Of a DNA stretch of 64,000 nucleotides, positions 42,809 through 51,087 are shown piece by piece (positions within the stretch are counted from its first letter, which is position 1; each line of letters opens with the position of its first letter). This stretch comes from Methanoculleus bourgensis MS2 (GTDB lineage: Archaea; Halobacteriota; Methanomicrobia; Methanomicrobiales; Methanoculleaceae): contig NC_018227.2 of NCBI RefSeq assembly GCF_000304355.2, positions 1,860,001 through 1,924,000 of the forward strand, given 5' to 3'. The notes under the pieces are model-generated. The model did no database searches. It saw only the letters and a list, made by a program, of their open reading frames with translations, and was not told the DNA's origin. The position numbers were made by a program, and so were the translations under genes.

Positions 42809-42983
42809 TGGACCGTTTCACCTTATGTTGCGGGTCCTGATGCGGGGCGAGCGATCGCCACCTCACGCGAAGACGCGAAGGACGCGAAGGGGACTCTGCC
42901 GCCCAGCAACCGAACTTCGCGGCTTCGCGCCCTTCGCGTGAGATGGTATTGCATGGACAATATTAGATGAAATGATACACTAG
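42805..42983 (+). repeat. CTAG-family array unit 5
   Basis: 179 bases, almost identical to 31805-31983, with a few substitutions. Its closing CTAG (42980-42983) provides the TAG stop of the minus-strand gene at 42980-43372. Confidence 0.85.
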
Positions 42984-43372
42984 AACCACTCGTCCAGGTA
43001 CCTGACCATCTCCCGGTATGCTCCTGGCCCGCGGAACGCAGCCTGCACCTTCTCCCCGTCGGTGAGCAGGAGAACGGGGTCTCCGTCTTCCCGGTGGAAG
43101 ATAACCTCGTAGATATCGATCTCGCCGACGATGATCCCGCGGGCGAGGTCCGATGCCGCGTGGAGTTGCAGCCTCTCTTTCGTCAGCTCGTCCGGGGTCT
43201 CCCGGAAGTGATAGTAGAAGACCTGGTAGGCGTTGAGGAAGTCGGAGGCGAGGAGCGCGCCCCGGGTCTCCCCGTCAAGTGTGTCCAGCACATCTGCCAG
43301 CCGTTCATCGTCATCACCGCTTGCCTCAAAGAGCCTGTCGGCAAGGTCTGCCAGTTCTCTATAGTCAACCAT
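42980..43372 (-). CDS. Hypothetical protein, ends in the repeat array
   Basis: 130 residues, soluble and acidic; not recognised. It begins MVDYRELADLADRLFEASGD and includes NAYQVFYYHFRETPDELTKE and FHREDGDPVLLLTDGE. Predicted helices occupy the first half and strands the second. The final codons read ...DEWF and the stop TAG is within the CTAG border of the repeat unit, so the original C-terminus may have been altered by insertion. Divergent from the HTH gene at 43512. Confidence 0.7.
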   Translation of the reverse strand: MVDYRELADLADRLFEASGDDDERLADVLDTLDGETRGALLASDFLNAYQVFYYHFRETPDELTKERLQLHAASDLARGIIVGEIDIYEVIFHREDGDPVLLLTDGEKVQAAFRGPGAYREMVRYLDEWF

Positions 43373-43511
43373 TACCCGGATCCCACCATATCTTCCCGTC
43401 TCCCCGCACCCCCGTCCCGGCGGCGAGGGGCCCCAGGAAGGCCCGTATAGTCAGAACGGTGCGACGGGCGCATGAATAACTATATCGGTTTTCCCGGAAA
43501 AAAGAATAGGT

Positions 43512-43790
43512 GTGCGTGAGGAAGATCTGGACTGGGCCGTATACCACCAAATTCCCGAAAACGGCGGTGTTACGACCGGAGACCTGGTAGCAGCCACCGG
43601 TTTTGAACCTTCTGCGGTCACTGCATCGCTTGAGCGCCTTGAGCGTTACCTTCTGATCCGGCGGTCCGGGGAGACGGTCCGGCTCCTGTCCGTCCAGGAG
43701 TCTCTGGTCGAGTGCCGGTGCCGGTATACTGTGGATCTGCCGTTTGTCATCGAGAACGGTGTCATAAAGGCGAAAAGGAGAGATGAGTGA
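43512..43790 (+). CDS. Small winged-helix DNA-binding protein
   Basis: 92 residues with a GTG start at 43512. The helix-turn-helix pattern [34 protein letters not shown] spans residues ~18-50 and is followed by a two-strand wing ([15 protein letters not shown]). It resembles MarR/IclR-like small archaeal regulators. The stop overlaps the aTrm56 start, so it is cotranscribed with it. A TATA-like CTATATCGG lies about 30-40 bases upstream. Confidence 0.75.
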   Translation: MREEDLDWAVYHQIPENGGVTTGDLVAATGFEPSAVTASLERLERYLLIRRSGETVRLLSVQESLVECRCRYTVDLPFVIENGVIKAKRRDE

Positions 43791-44319
43791 AGAGATGCCT
43801 GCCGTAGCAGTGCTCCGGATAGGCCACCGGCCGGAACGTGATCAAAGGGTGACGACCCATGTCGGGCTTGCGGCGCGGGCTCTCGGGGCCCGGGGCATGT
43901 ACCTCGCCGCAGACGACCCCGGCGTGATCAAGAGCATCGAGGATGTGGCCTCCCGGTGGGGAGGAGACTTTTTTGCGGAGAATAACGTGAAGTGGCGGCG
44001 GTGTATCGAGGACTGGAAGGCCGGCGGCGGCAAGGTCGTCCACCTTACGATGTACGGGCTCCGGATGACCGACGTCATCGACGATATCAGGGACCAGGAG
44101 CGGGTGCTTGTGGTGGTTGGGGCCGAGAAGGTGCCGGGCGATATCTACGGCCTTGCCGACTACAACGTCTCGGTAACCACCCAACCCCACTCCGAGATCT
44201 CAAGCCTCGCCCTCTTCCTCGACCACCTCTTCGAGGGGAAGGAACTGAACAGGGAGTACCCGGATGCGAAGATCCGGATCGAGCCGTCAGGCGCAGGCAA
44301 GAAGACGGTGGAGCAGTGA
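43783..44319 (+). CDS. tRNA (cytidine(56)-2'-O)-methyltransferase
   Basis: aTrm56 methylates C56 of archaeal tRNAs; a SPOUT-class enzyme. The 178 residues open with [20 protein letters not shown], the family signature, and include [16 protein letters not shown] and [20 protein letters not shown], the knotted SAM site. Starts at 43783 and 43795 (MPAVAV) are possible; the second gives the usual family N-terminus. It overlaps the ATP-grasp gene by 4 bases downstream. Confidence 0.93.
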   Translation: MSEEMPAVAVLRIGHRPERDQRVTTHVGLAARALGARGMYLAADDPGVIKSIEDVASRWGGDFFAENNVKWRRCIEDWKAGGGKVVHLTMYGLRMTDVIDDIRDQERVLVVVGAEKVPGDIYGLADYNVSVTTQPHSEISSLALFLDHLFEGKELNREYPDAKIRIEPSGAGKKTVEQ

Positions 44320-45392
44320 GAGGCCGGGTGCTGGTTGCCGGGTTCGCCACGCGGCATGTGGCGCAGTCGGCCCACCGGGCCGGCTATACGGTCTATGCTG
44401 TCGACCACTTCTGTGACCAGGACCTTGCCTGGTGCACGGAGGACTGTGCCACGTTCGACGAGGTTGCCGAACTCCCGGAGAAGATCGCCGAACTCGCCGC
44501 CTGCCACCCGGTGGATGCGCTGGTCGTCACCTCGGGTGCCGAGGACATCGGGACGGCAATCCCGCTCTATGGCACCCCGCCCCGGAAGGTGGAGCGGTTC
44601 CTCGACAAACTGGAGATCCAGCGGTTCTTCGAGGGGCTGGATGTGCCGGTCCCGCCGCTCGCCGGCGCCGGCCGCTACCCGGTGATGATCAAACCGCGCC
44701 GGGGAGCAGGAGGGTGGCGGAATACGATCGCAAGGACTGAGGAGGAACTCCGCCGGTGGGAGGAGACCTGGCCGGACGTGCCCTATGTTGCGCAAGCTCT
44801 CGTCGATGGCATCCCTTCAAGCGTCTCCTGCGTTGCGGACGGCCGGCGTGCGCGGGCTATCGCGGTCAACCGGCAGATCCTCAGGGGGAATGGCGAGAGG
44901 GCGCACGGGTTTGCGGGGTCAGTCACCCCGTTTGCCCACCCGCTTGCCGGGGCGATGATCGCGTGCGCTGAGCGGATCTGCGCTGCGAGCGGCTGCGTGG
45001 GCTCGGTCGGGGTCGATTTCATGGCGGGGGAAAAGCCCTGGGCGATCGAGATCAACCCCAGGTTCCAGGCCACCCTGGATACGGTGGAGATGGCGATCGG
45101 GGAGAGCGTCTTTGCCATGCACATGGACGCCTGCCGCGGCGTTCTCCCGGCGGCGAGGCCTGCGGCACGAAGGGTCGCGGTCAGGCGGATCCTCTTTGCG
45201 GAGCGGGATATGCGGCTTTCTGTGGACCTTGCCCCGCTTGCGCCCCGGATTGCCGATATCCCCTGGCCTGGCACCGAGTTTGAGGAGGGGAACGCTCTCG
45301 TGAGCGTCTACGGGTGTGGGGAGACAGAGACGGCGGCGTGTGCGGACCTGGAGCGGAACATCGGGGCCGTCCGGAAGGCTATCGGTGTCTGA
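44316..45392 (+). CDS. ATP-grasp superfamily protein (COG2232-like)
   Basis: 358 residues with a GTG start in the GTGA overlap with aTrm56. It is a probable carboxylate-amine ligase. An N-terminal Rossmann-like part begins [20 protein letters not shown]; the ATP-grasp core has [15 protein letters not shown] (phosphate-binding loop) and [20 protein letters not shown] (metal-binding end). Substrates are not deducible. The TGA stop lies exactly at the left border of the ACTTCGCT repeat element. Confidence 0.86.
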   Translation: MRGRVLVAGFATRHVAQSAHRAGYTVYAVDHFCDQDLAWCTEDCATFDEVAELPEKIAELAACHPVDALVVTSGAEDIGTAIPLYGTPPRKVERFLDKLEIQRFFEGLDVPVPPLAGAGRYPVMIKPRRGAGGWRNTIARTEEELRRWEETWPDVPYVAQALVDGIPSSVSCVADGRRARAIAVNRQILRGNGERAHGFAGSVTPFAHPLAGAMIACAERICAASGCVGSVGVDFMAGEKPWAIEINPRFQATLDTVEMAIGESVFAMHMDACRGVLPAARPAARRVAVRRILFAERDMRLSVDLAPLAPRIADIPWPGTEFEEGNALVSVYGCGETETAACADLERNIGAVRKAIGV

Positions 45393-45667
45393 GCACTTCG
45401 CTAAAAATTTTTGAGGAAACCAGCCGGAGGTCAAACACCACCGACTTCCCTTCACGTCTTTCGCGTGAGACTCTATCATTATCTCACACCGGAAACTCAC
45501 GCGAAGCCGCGAAGCGCGCGAAGTTTGGTCATGAGTGTCGGCAGTTCCCTTCGCGTCTTCGCGTCTTTCGCGTGAGGCCTTGTTTGTTACCCTTGTACAT
45601 TACCTCGTGCGAAAGCATGCGGGAGAACGCGAAGTCCGGGTCCGGGTGCCAAAATGAGCGAAGTTCC
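45392..45667. repeat. Palindromic element with ACTTCGCT ends (copy 2)
   Basis: Left end AGCACTTCGCTAAAA (45392 onward), right end AAAATGAGCGAAGTTCC (to 45667). It shares GACTTCCCTTC and GTCAAACACCACCG with the copy at 23285-23516. It contains two arm pairs of CTCACGCGAAG/CTTCGCGTGAG type. The rest of the gap to 45842 has the tfe promoter and no gene. Confidence 0.7.
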
Positions 45668-45790
45668 GGGTCTGAGCCCCGGCGGTGTTCTCTTCGTTAC
45701 CACCATTCTTTACCCCGAAGCCTTTTGCTCCCGGAGGTTCTCTCTATGGGAAAGGGAAGGGAATTAAGGATTGAGAGCACAGTATGTTGG

Positions 45791-45820
45791 GTATCGATAC
45801 TGGACAATCTATTATACAAT
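45791..45820 (+). promoter_or_regulatory. tfe promoter
   Basis: A perfect palindrome GTATCGATAC (45791-45800) lies about 10 bases before the TATA element ATTATACAAT (45811-45820). GGGGGAG then serves as ribosome-binding site before the ATG at 45843. The palindrome sits where an upstream activator or BRE-overlapping repressor might bind. Confidence 0.5.
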
Positions 45821-45842
45821 ATCATGGGGGAGAACTTGAGCA

Positions 45843-46364
45843 ATGGTATCTGTCACTGAACTGTTAAACGACCAGGCGATCAACGCCTACCTGCTACGCA
45901 TGATCGGGGAGGAAGGAATCGAGCTTCTCAAGCGGTTCCCGGAAGGGGAGGAGCACAGCGACGAGGAGCTTGCCGAGATGACCGAGATCAACTTAAACAC
46001 CGTCCGCCACACGCTGTATACGCTCTACGAGAAGCGGCTCGCTGAGTACCGGCGGCTGAAGAACACTGAGACCGGCTGGCTCACCTACCTCTGGCACCTC
46101 CGGCTGGACCGCCTCCAGGACGTGATCGAGGAGGAGATCAGGGATGTGCTCGAGCATCTCGACGCCCGGCTCACCTACGAGGAGAAGAACGACTTTTATA
46201 TCTGCAAGAACTGCGGCGTTATCTATACGTTCACTGATGCGGCGGAGTGGAACTTCGAGTGCCCGAACTGTGAGGAGATGCTTGAGCACTTTGATAACGA
46301 ACTTATCGCCACCGCACTCCGGAGAAGGGTTGAGAAGATCAAGGAGAGCCTCGGGAGTGCGTGA
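45843..46364 (+). CDS. tfe: Transcription initiation factor TFE (alpha subunit)
   Basis: 173 residues. The N-terminal extended winged helix (about 5-90) and the C-terminal zinc ribbon with C121-x2-C124 (CKNCG) and C140-x2-C143 (CPNCE) are complete. TFE stabilises the open complex of archaeal RNA polymerase. The following HD gene overlaps by 8 bases. Confidence 0.95.
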   Translation: MVSVTELLNDQAINAYLLRMIGEEGIELLKRFPEGEEHSDEELAEMTEINLNTVRHTLYTLYEKRLAEYRRLKNTETGWLTYLWHLRLDRLQDVIEEEIRDVLEHLDARLTYEEKNDFYICKNCGVIYTFTDAAEWNFECPNCEEMLEHFDNELIATALRRRVEKIKESLGSA

Positions 46365-46842
46365 GCAGGACTGTATCGCTCTCCTCAGGCATGCCGGATG
46401 CTCTGAGGGGGTTATCGCTCACTGCAGGGCTGTGCGCGATCTCGCGCTCACCTATGCCTCAGACCCGATCGTCGACCGCGACCTGGTGGCGACCGGCGCT
46501 CTTCTCCACGATATCGGCCGGGGGGTGACGCACGACCTCCACCACGCTGAAGCGGGCGGCGCGATATGCCGCTCGCTCGGCCTTGATGATGCGGTTGCCG
46601 TAATCGTCGAGCGGCATATCGGGGCCGGGTTGACGGCCGAAGAGTGTTCGGTCCTCAACCTGACGCCGCGCGACTGCACGCCCCGAACGCTTGAGGAGAA
46701 GATCGTCGCCCATGCCGATAACCTGGTGAAGGGGACCCGTATCATCACCCTGGAAGAACGGCTGGCCCGCGCAATCGCCCTCCCGCGAAGACAGAGGGAG
46801 CGGATCTACCGGCTCGCGCTCGAAGTCGAACTCCTCAGATAA
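46357..46842 (+). CDS. HD-domain protein, TIGR00295-like
   Basis: 161 residues with a GTG start overlapping the tfe stop. The HD phosphohydrolase motif set is H ([11 protein letters not shown]), HD ([10 protein letters not shown]), H (IVERHIGAG) and D ([11 protein letters not shown]). This archaeal subfamily probably hydrolyses a phosphate ester, possibly a nucleotide; the substrate is unknown. Convergent overlap of 8 bases with the ACT-domain gene. Confidence 0.88.
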   Translation: MREQDCIALLRHAGCSEGVIAHCRAVRDLALTYASDPIVDRDLVATGALLHDIGRGVTHDLHHAEAGGAICRSLGLDDAVAVIVERHIGAGLTAEECSVLNLTPRDCTPRTLEEKIVAHADNLVKGTRIITLEERLARAIALPRRQRERIYRLALEVELLR

Positions 46843-47338
46843 TCAACTGTTTTACCTGGGGGAGGGCACGCAGGTCCTCGTAGACCGACGCCGGGACCTT
46901 TTCTTCGTCGACGATCATCACCAGTTTGGGCTCCTCTGCGAGGTAGGGATCGGTGACGAAGATCTGGCGGATGGAGAGGTCGTGATCGACGAGGACCTTG
47001 ACCGCGGCGCCGACGATTCCTTTCTCCTGGGCGTCCTTTGGGAGCAGCGTGATGACCGAGAGGCCGAGGGCCTCGGCGACCCGGGAGAGGTCGGGGGCGG
47101 CGCGCATCCGGGTGAAGATCTCCCGCAACCCGGGGTTTTTGAGGATACGGCGGGCCGTGGCGTCCACGACCCTGCGGTCGGTCTCGATCGCCCTGCCGAT
47201 GTGCGTGGCTGGGATCTCGATGCCGTTGCAGACGATACGGGCCTCATCGTTGATGCCGAACCCGTTCTCCAGCAGAAAGCGCATTACCCGTGCCTGGGAG
47301 GGTGAATCAGCGAACTCACGTGAGATGTCGGCCCACAT
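46835..47338 (-). CDS. ACT-domain regulator of amino-acid metabolism (COG2150-like)
   Basis: 167 residues. N-terminal helical/HTH-like part (SPSQARVMRFLLENGFGIND, HIGRAIETDRRVVDATARRI) and a C-terminal ACT domain (about 90-165) with LSVITLLPKDAQEKGIVGAAVKVLVD and PKLVMIVDEEKV. Predicted to sense an amino acid and control genes or enzymes. The ATG at 47338 is chosen because the frame beyond it reads into the tRNA promoter. Its start is about 190 bases from tRNA-Leu. Confidence 0.88.
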   Translation of the reverse strand: MWADISREFADSPSQARVMRFLLENGFGINDEARIVCNGIEIPATHIGRAIETDRRVVDATARRILKNPGLREIFTRMRAAPDLSRVAEALGLSVITLLPKDAQEKGIVGAAVKVLVDHDLSIRQIFVTDPYLAEEPKLVMIVDEEKVPASVYEDLRALPQVKQLII

Positions 47339-47528
47339 GCGGGAATATTGGAGTTGGGCGCATAAATATACAGCGAAGGTGGTACGGGTGCAGTGGAGTG
47401 CAAACGTGTGGCTCCTCTCGAAGGCCAGGCGGGCGGCGTATGCCCGGTCCTCATGAAGCGTCCGGTCCCGGGCCGTCTGCCAGAGAGTAAGGTATTTTAT
47501 GTCGCAGCGCGTTGTATATAGACGCAGG

Positions 47529-47613
47529 GCGAGGGTTGCCAAGCCAGGTCAAAGGCGCAAGGTTGAGGGCCTTGTCTCGCAGGAGTTCGAGCGTTCAAAT
47601 CGCTCCCCTCGCA
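47529..47613 (+). tRNA. tRNA-Leu, anticodon GAG
   Basis: 85 bases. Acceptor stem GCGAGGG/CCCTCGC, D-arm region TTGCCAAGCCAGGTCAAAGG, anticodon stem CAAGG-TTGAGGG-CCTTG giving anticodon GAG, a long variable arm as in class II tRNAs, and T-arm GAGCG-TTCAAAT-CGCTC. Discriminator A at 47613; no encoded CCA. A TATA-like TATTTTATG lies about 35 bases upstream. Confidence 0.95.
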
Positions 47614-47706
47614 TTTGGATTCTTTTTTGTGGTATCTGGGTTCTTCCCCATACAGTACTGTTGCCGAAATTGCATGGAGCTTGCGGCCCATATCGGCAAA
47701 AAGCAA

Positions 47707-47753
47707 CCTATTTATGAGCATCGGGCTCGAACGTTTAACCAAGGAGCCCGATG
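47707..47753 (+). promoter_or_regulatory. Promoter with hairpin/operator at the restriction-modification gene
   Basis: TATA element CCTATTTATG (about 47708-47717) is followed by an 11-base perfect inverted repeat: GCATCGGGCTC (47718-47728) and GAGCCCGATGC (47744-47754). It would span the transcription start, and its right arm contains an ATG at 47751 that opens a 7-codon reading frame (MPECPIR) overlapping the true start at 47759. It could be an operator or a leader hairpin limiting expression. Confidence 0.5.
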
Positions 47754-47758
47754 CCTGA

Positions 47759-50700
47759 ATGCCCGATCAGATAGCATGCCCCGACGCCATCAGGTCGCTT
47801 GTCGAACGCTTTGATTATCACCGCCCCGCATACCGCCGGGGGCAGTACAACGAGACGCAGCTGCGCCGGGAGTTCATCGACCACTTCTTCAGGGCGCTGG
47901 GGTGGGACGTTGATAACCAGAAAGGGCGTTCTGAGGCGTATAAGGAGGTCGCCCACGAGGACCCGATCAGGATACGCGGGCAGACGAACTTCCTTGACTA
48001 CTCGTTCCGGATAGGCGGGGTCAGGAAGTTTATCGTCGAGGCGAAGAAGCCGTCCGTGAATATCAAGGACGATACGGAGTCGGCGCTCCAGCTGCGCAGG
48101 TATGCCTGGAACGCCGGGCTGAAACTGAGTATCCTCACAAACTTTGAGGAGTTTGCTGTCTATGACTGCACAAAACCTATCCGGAAGGGGGATACCGCGG
48201 GGACGGCCCGGGTAGGCTACATCACCTACCGGGAGTACCCGGAGCAGTGGGAATGGATCGCGAAGATCTTCTCCCAAGAGTGTATCCTCAAGGGTGCGTT
48301 CGACAAATTTGCCGATTCTGAGACCGATAAGAAGGGGACCATGGGTGTCGACGAGGCGTTTCTCGCCGATATCGAGGCCTGGCGAGACATTCTCGCCCGA
48401 AATATCGCGCTTCGCAACCCCGAAATCACTGTGGACGAATTGAATATCGCTGTCCAGCGGACGATCGACCGGATCATCTTTCTGCGGATCAGCGAGGATC
48501 GCGGGATCGAGCCGTATGGGACGTTGCAGGAGCTGCTTTCCGGCGACCGGGTTTATCGGCGTCTCTGTGATCTCTTCCGCCATGCCGACGACCGGTATAA
48601 CTCGGGGTTGTTCTACTTTGAGGAGGAGCCGGGGCGGAGTGAGCCGCCTGATACGCTGACGCTCCTGCTTGCCATCGATGATGACGTACTAAAGACGATC
48701 ATCCGCCGCCTCTACTATCCCGAGAGCCCATATGAGTTCTCGGCGATCCCGGCTGATATCCTGGGGCAGATCTACGAGCAGTTCCTCGGCAAGGTCATCC
48801 GCCTGACAGAGGGGCATCGTGCGAAGGTAGAGGAGAAACCGGAGGTGCGCAAAGCCGGCGGCGTCTTCTACACGCCGACGTATATCGTCGATTACATCGT
48901 GAGGTGGACCGTGGGCGAGGTGGTGCGCGGGAAGACGCCGAAGGAGGTTTCAGATATCACGATACTGGATCCTGCCTGCGGCTCCGGTTCTTTCCTGCTT
49001 GGCGCATACCAGTTCTTGCTGAACTGGCACAGGGACTGGTATATCGAGCACCTGGTCCCGGTGATCAAGGAGAAGGGGGCGACCTCGTCCGAGGTCAGGG
49101 CGCTTCTTCCGCCTGCACGGGAGGGGGCGCAGCGGCACGGGCGGCGACGGCGCCGGGACGCATCCGGGCAGCTCCCGATCTATAAGGCGGCGAACGGGAC
49201 TGATTCACGGGTGAGGAGCGACTGGAGACTGACCACGGCCGAGCGGAAACGGATCCTCCTCAATAACATCTATGGTGTGGATATCGACCGGCAGGCGGTC
49301 GAGGTGACGAAACTCTCCCTTCTCCTGAAGGTCCTTGAGGACGAGAGCGAGGAGACCGTATCAAAGCAGCTGACCCTGTTTGCCGAGCGTGCGCTCCCGA
49401 GCCTGCATGACAACATCAAGTGCGGGAACTCGCTCGTTGGTTCTGATATCTACGACGGTCTCGCGGTCCTGCCCGGGATCGAGGAGCGCAAGCGGATCAA
49501 TGCGTTTGACTGGGAGAGGGAGTTTGCCGGGATCATGCAGCGCGGCGGGTTTGATGCTGTGATCGGAAACCCGCCTTACGTCAGGCAGGAGACGCTCGGG
49601 CATGAGTTCAAGGAGTACGCGAAGCAGCGGTACGCGGTCTACCACGGGGTCGCCGACCTCTACACCTACTTCATCGAGAAGGGTGTCTCCCTGCTTGGCC
49701 CCGGCGGGCAGTTCGGCTACATCGTCGCGAACAAATGGTTGCGGGCGAACTATGGGAAACCTCTCCGCCGGTGGCTGAAGGAGAGGAGGATCGAGGAGAT
49801 CGTGGACTTCGGGGACCTGCCGGTGTTTCAGGGGGCGACGACGTATCCCTGTATCGTCCGGGTATCGCACGGGACGCCGCGTGAGACGTTCCCGGTCACG
49901 GAGGTTGCGTCGCTGGATTTCCCTGACCTCTCGGAGTACGTCGGGGAGGCAAGTTACCTGGTCCGGCAGGACGATCTGGACGAGGACGGGTGGTCGCTTG
50001 TGGATGAGCAGACCGGCGCCCTGCTGAAGAAGGTCCGGGGCGCCGGGGTGCCGCTTGGGGAGTACGTGCAGGGGAAGATCTGCTATGGTATCAAGACCGG
50101 GCTGAATAAGGCGTTCGTCATCGATGCGGAGACCCGGGATAGGCTGATTGCAGAGGACCCGAAGAGCGCGGAGGTGATCAAGCCGTTCCTCGCCGGGAGG
50201 GATGTGAAGCGGTATGCGCCGCTGGAGGCGGATAAGTTCCTGATCCTCTTTGAGAAGGGGGTCTCTAATCAGAAGGGTGCGGGGTACCGGAGTAAATGGG
50301 CCTGGGTGGAGAATGAGTATCCCGCAGTTGCGGCGTACCTGAAGCCGTTTCAGAAGGATGCAGAGAAGAGGTATGATAAAGGCGATTACTGGTGGGAACT
50401 GCGGGCTTGTGATTATTATGAAGGTTTCGAAGGGCCCAAGATTATTTTCCCTGACATTGCCGAGCGCCCCCAGTTCACCATCGATGCAGAGGGTGGGTTC
50501 TACAACGCCAATACCTGCTATAATGTATTCATCAATGACACGTTCCTGCTTGGCATCCTCAATTCAAGTTTGATCAACTTCTACTATCGGAATGTGGCGG
50601 CGGTGTATCGAGGTGGGTATCTCCGCTTTTTCTCGCAGTACGTGGAAATGCTGCCCATCCGCCCCCTCGACCCCTCCGACCCAGCCGACGTCGCCCGCCG

Positions 50701-50896
50701 CGACCGCATGGTCACCCTCGTTGAGACGATGCTCGACCTGAACCGGAAACTTGCCGGGGCGAGAACGGGGCAGGATAAAATCTTCATCAGCCGTGAGATC
50801 GAGGCAACCGATGCGAGGATCGACGCGCTGGTCTACGAGCTCTATGGGCTTTCCGGGGAAGAGATCGCGCTGATTGAGCGGGCTGTGCAGTCTTAA
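47759..50896 (+). CDS. Type IIG restriction-modification enzyme (Eco57I/BREX-like single polypeptide)
   Basis: 1045 residues combining nuclease, methylase and specificity. A PD-(D/E)xK nuclease at the N-terminus (D80...E94-A-K96 in FLDYSFRIGGVRKFIVEAKK). A helical linker. The adenine-N6 methylase has motif I DPACGSGSF (404-412) and motif IV GNPPYV (603-608). Beyond ~650 is a TaqI-type target-recognition region (GKICYGIKTGLNKAFVID, FLAGRDVKRYAPLEADKFLI, FYNANTCYNVFIND). No separate methylase or specificity gene is nearby. It starts 145 bases after tRNA-Leu and appears intact. Its recognition sequence is unknown. Confidence 0.92.
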   Translation: MPDQIACPDAIRSLVERFDYHRPAYRRGQYNETQLRREFIDHFFRALGWDVDNQKGRSEAYKEVAHEDPIRIRGQTNFLDYSFRIGGVRKFIVEAKKPSVNIKDDTESALQLRRYAWNAGLKLSILTNFEEFAVYDCTKPIRKGDTAGTARVGYITYREYPEQWEWIAKIFSQECILKGAFDKFADSETDKKGTMGVDEAFLADIEAWRDILARNIALRNPEITVDELNIAVQRTIDRIIFLRISEDRGIEPYGTLQELLSGDRVYRRLCDLFRHADDRYNSGLFYFEEEPGRSEPPDTLTLLLAIDDDVLKTIIRRLYYPESPYEFSAIPADILGQIYEQFLGKVIRLTEGHRAKVEEKPEVRKAGGVFYTPTYIVDYIVRWTVGEVVRGKTPKEVSDITILDPACGSGSFLLGAYQFLLNWHRDWYIEHLVPVIKEKGATSSEVRALLPPAREGAQRHGRRRRRDASGQLPIYKAANGTDSRVRSDWRLTTAERKRILLNNIYGVDIDRQAVEVTKLSLLLKVLEDESEETVSKQLTLFAERALPSLHDNIKCGNSLVGSDIYDGLAVLPGIEERKRINAFDWEREFAGIMQRGGFDAVIGNPPYVRQETLGHEFKEYAKQRYAVYHGVADLYTYFIEKGVSLLGPGGQFGYIVANKWLRANYGKPLRRWLKERRIEEIVDFGDLPVFQGATTYPCIVRVSHGTPRETFPVTEVASLDFPDLSEYVGEASYLVRQDDLDEDGWSLVDEQTGALLKKVRGAGVPLGEYVQGKICYGIKTGLNKAFVIDAETRDRLIAEDPKSAEVIKPFLAGRDVKRYAPLEADKFLILFEKGVSNQKGAGYRSKWAWVENEYPAVAAYLKPFQKDAEKRYDKGDYWWELRACDYYEGFEGPKIIFPDIAERPQFTIDAEGGFYNANTCYNVFINDTFLLGILNSSLINFYYRNVAAVYRGGYLRFFSQYVEMLPIRPLDPSDPADVARRDRMVTLVETMLDLNRKLAGARTGQDKIFISREIEATDARIDALVYELYGLSGEEIALIERAVQS

Positions 50897-51087
50897 AGTG
50901 GGTATATCAGGGTGTTCCCGCGTTGCGGTGAACACCGGCGCATTGGATGAAGGGGAGGGCGGCGATATGCAGTACCGGGTAGTTTCTCGTGGTAGGTAGG
51001 ATCTAACGGTTTTAACGATCCAGCGCCACGACATCCTTCCGCGACCATAAAATAGTACACTTCATAGTATACTACTCATGAGTGTCT

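Noticed and set aside
41955-42983. CRISPR array
   Set aside because: The repeats are long, palindromic, unequal in length and directly abutting with no unique spacers of constant size; no cas genes in the window.
45843-46842. TFE-HD overlap as a fusion or frameshift
   Set aside because: Both genes have complete domains and a normal GTG start within the 8-base overlap.
47529-51060. Prophage or integrative island with att sites at tRNA-Leu
   Set aside because: No integrase, no phage genes and no second copy of the tRNA 3' end found downstream within the window.
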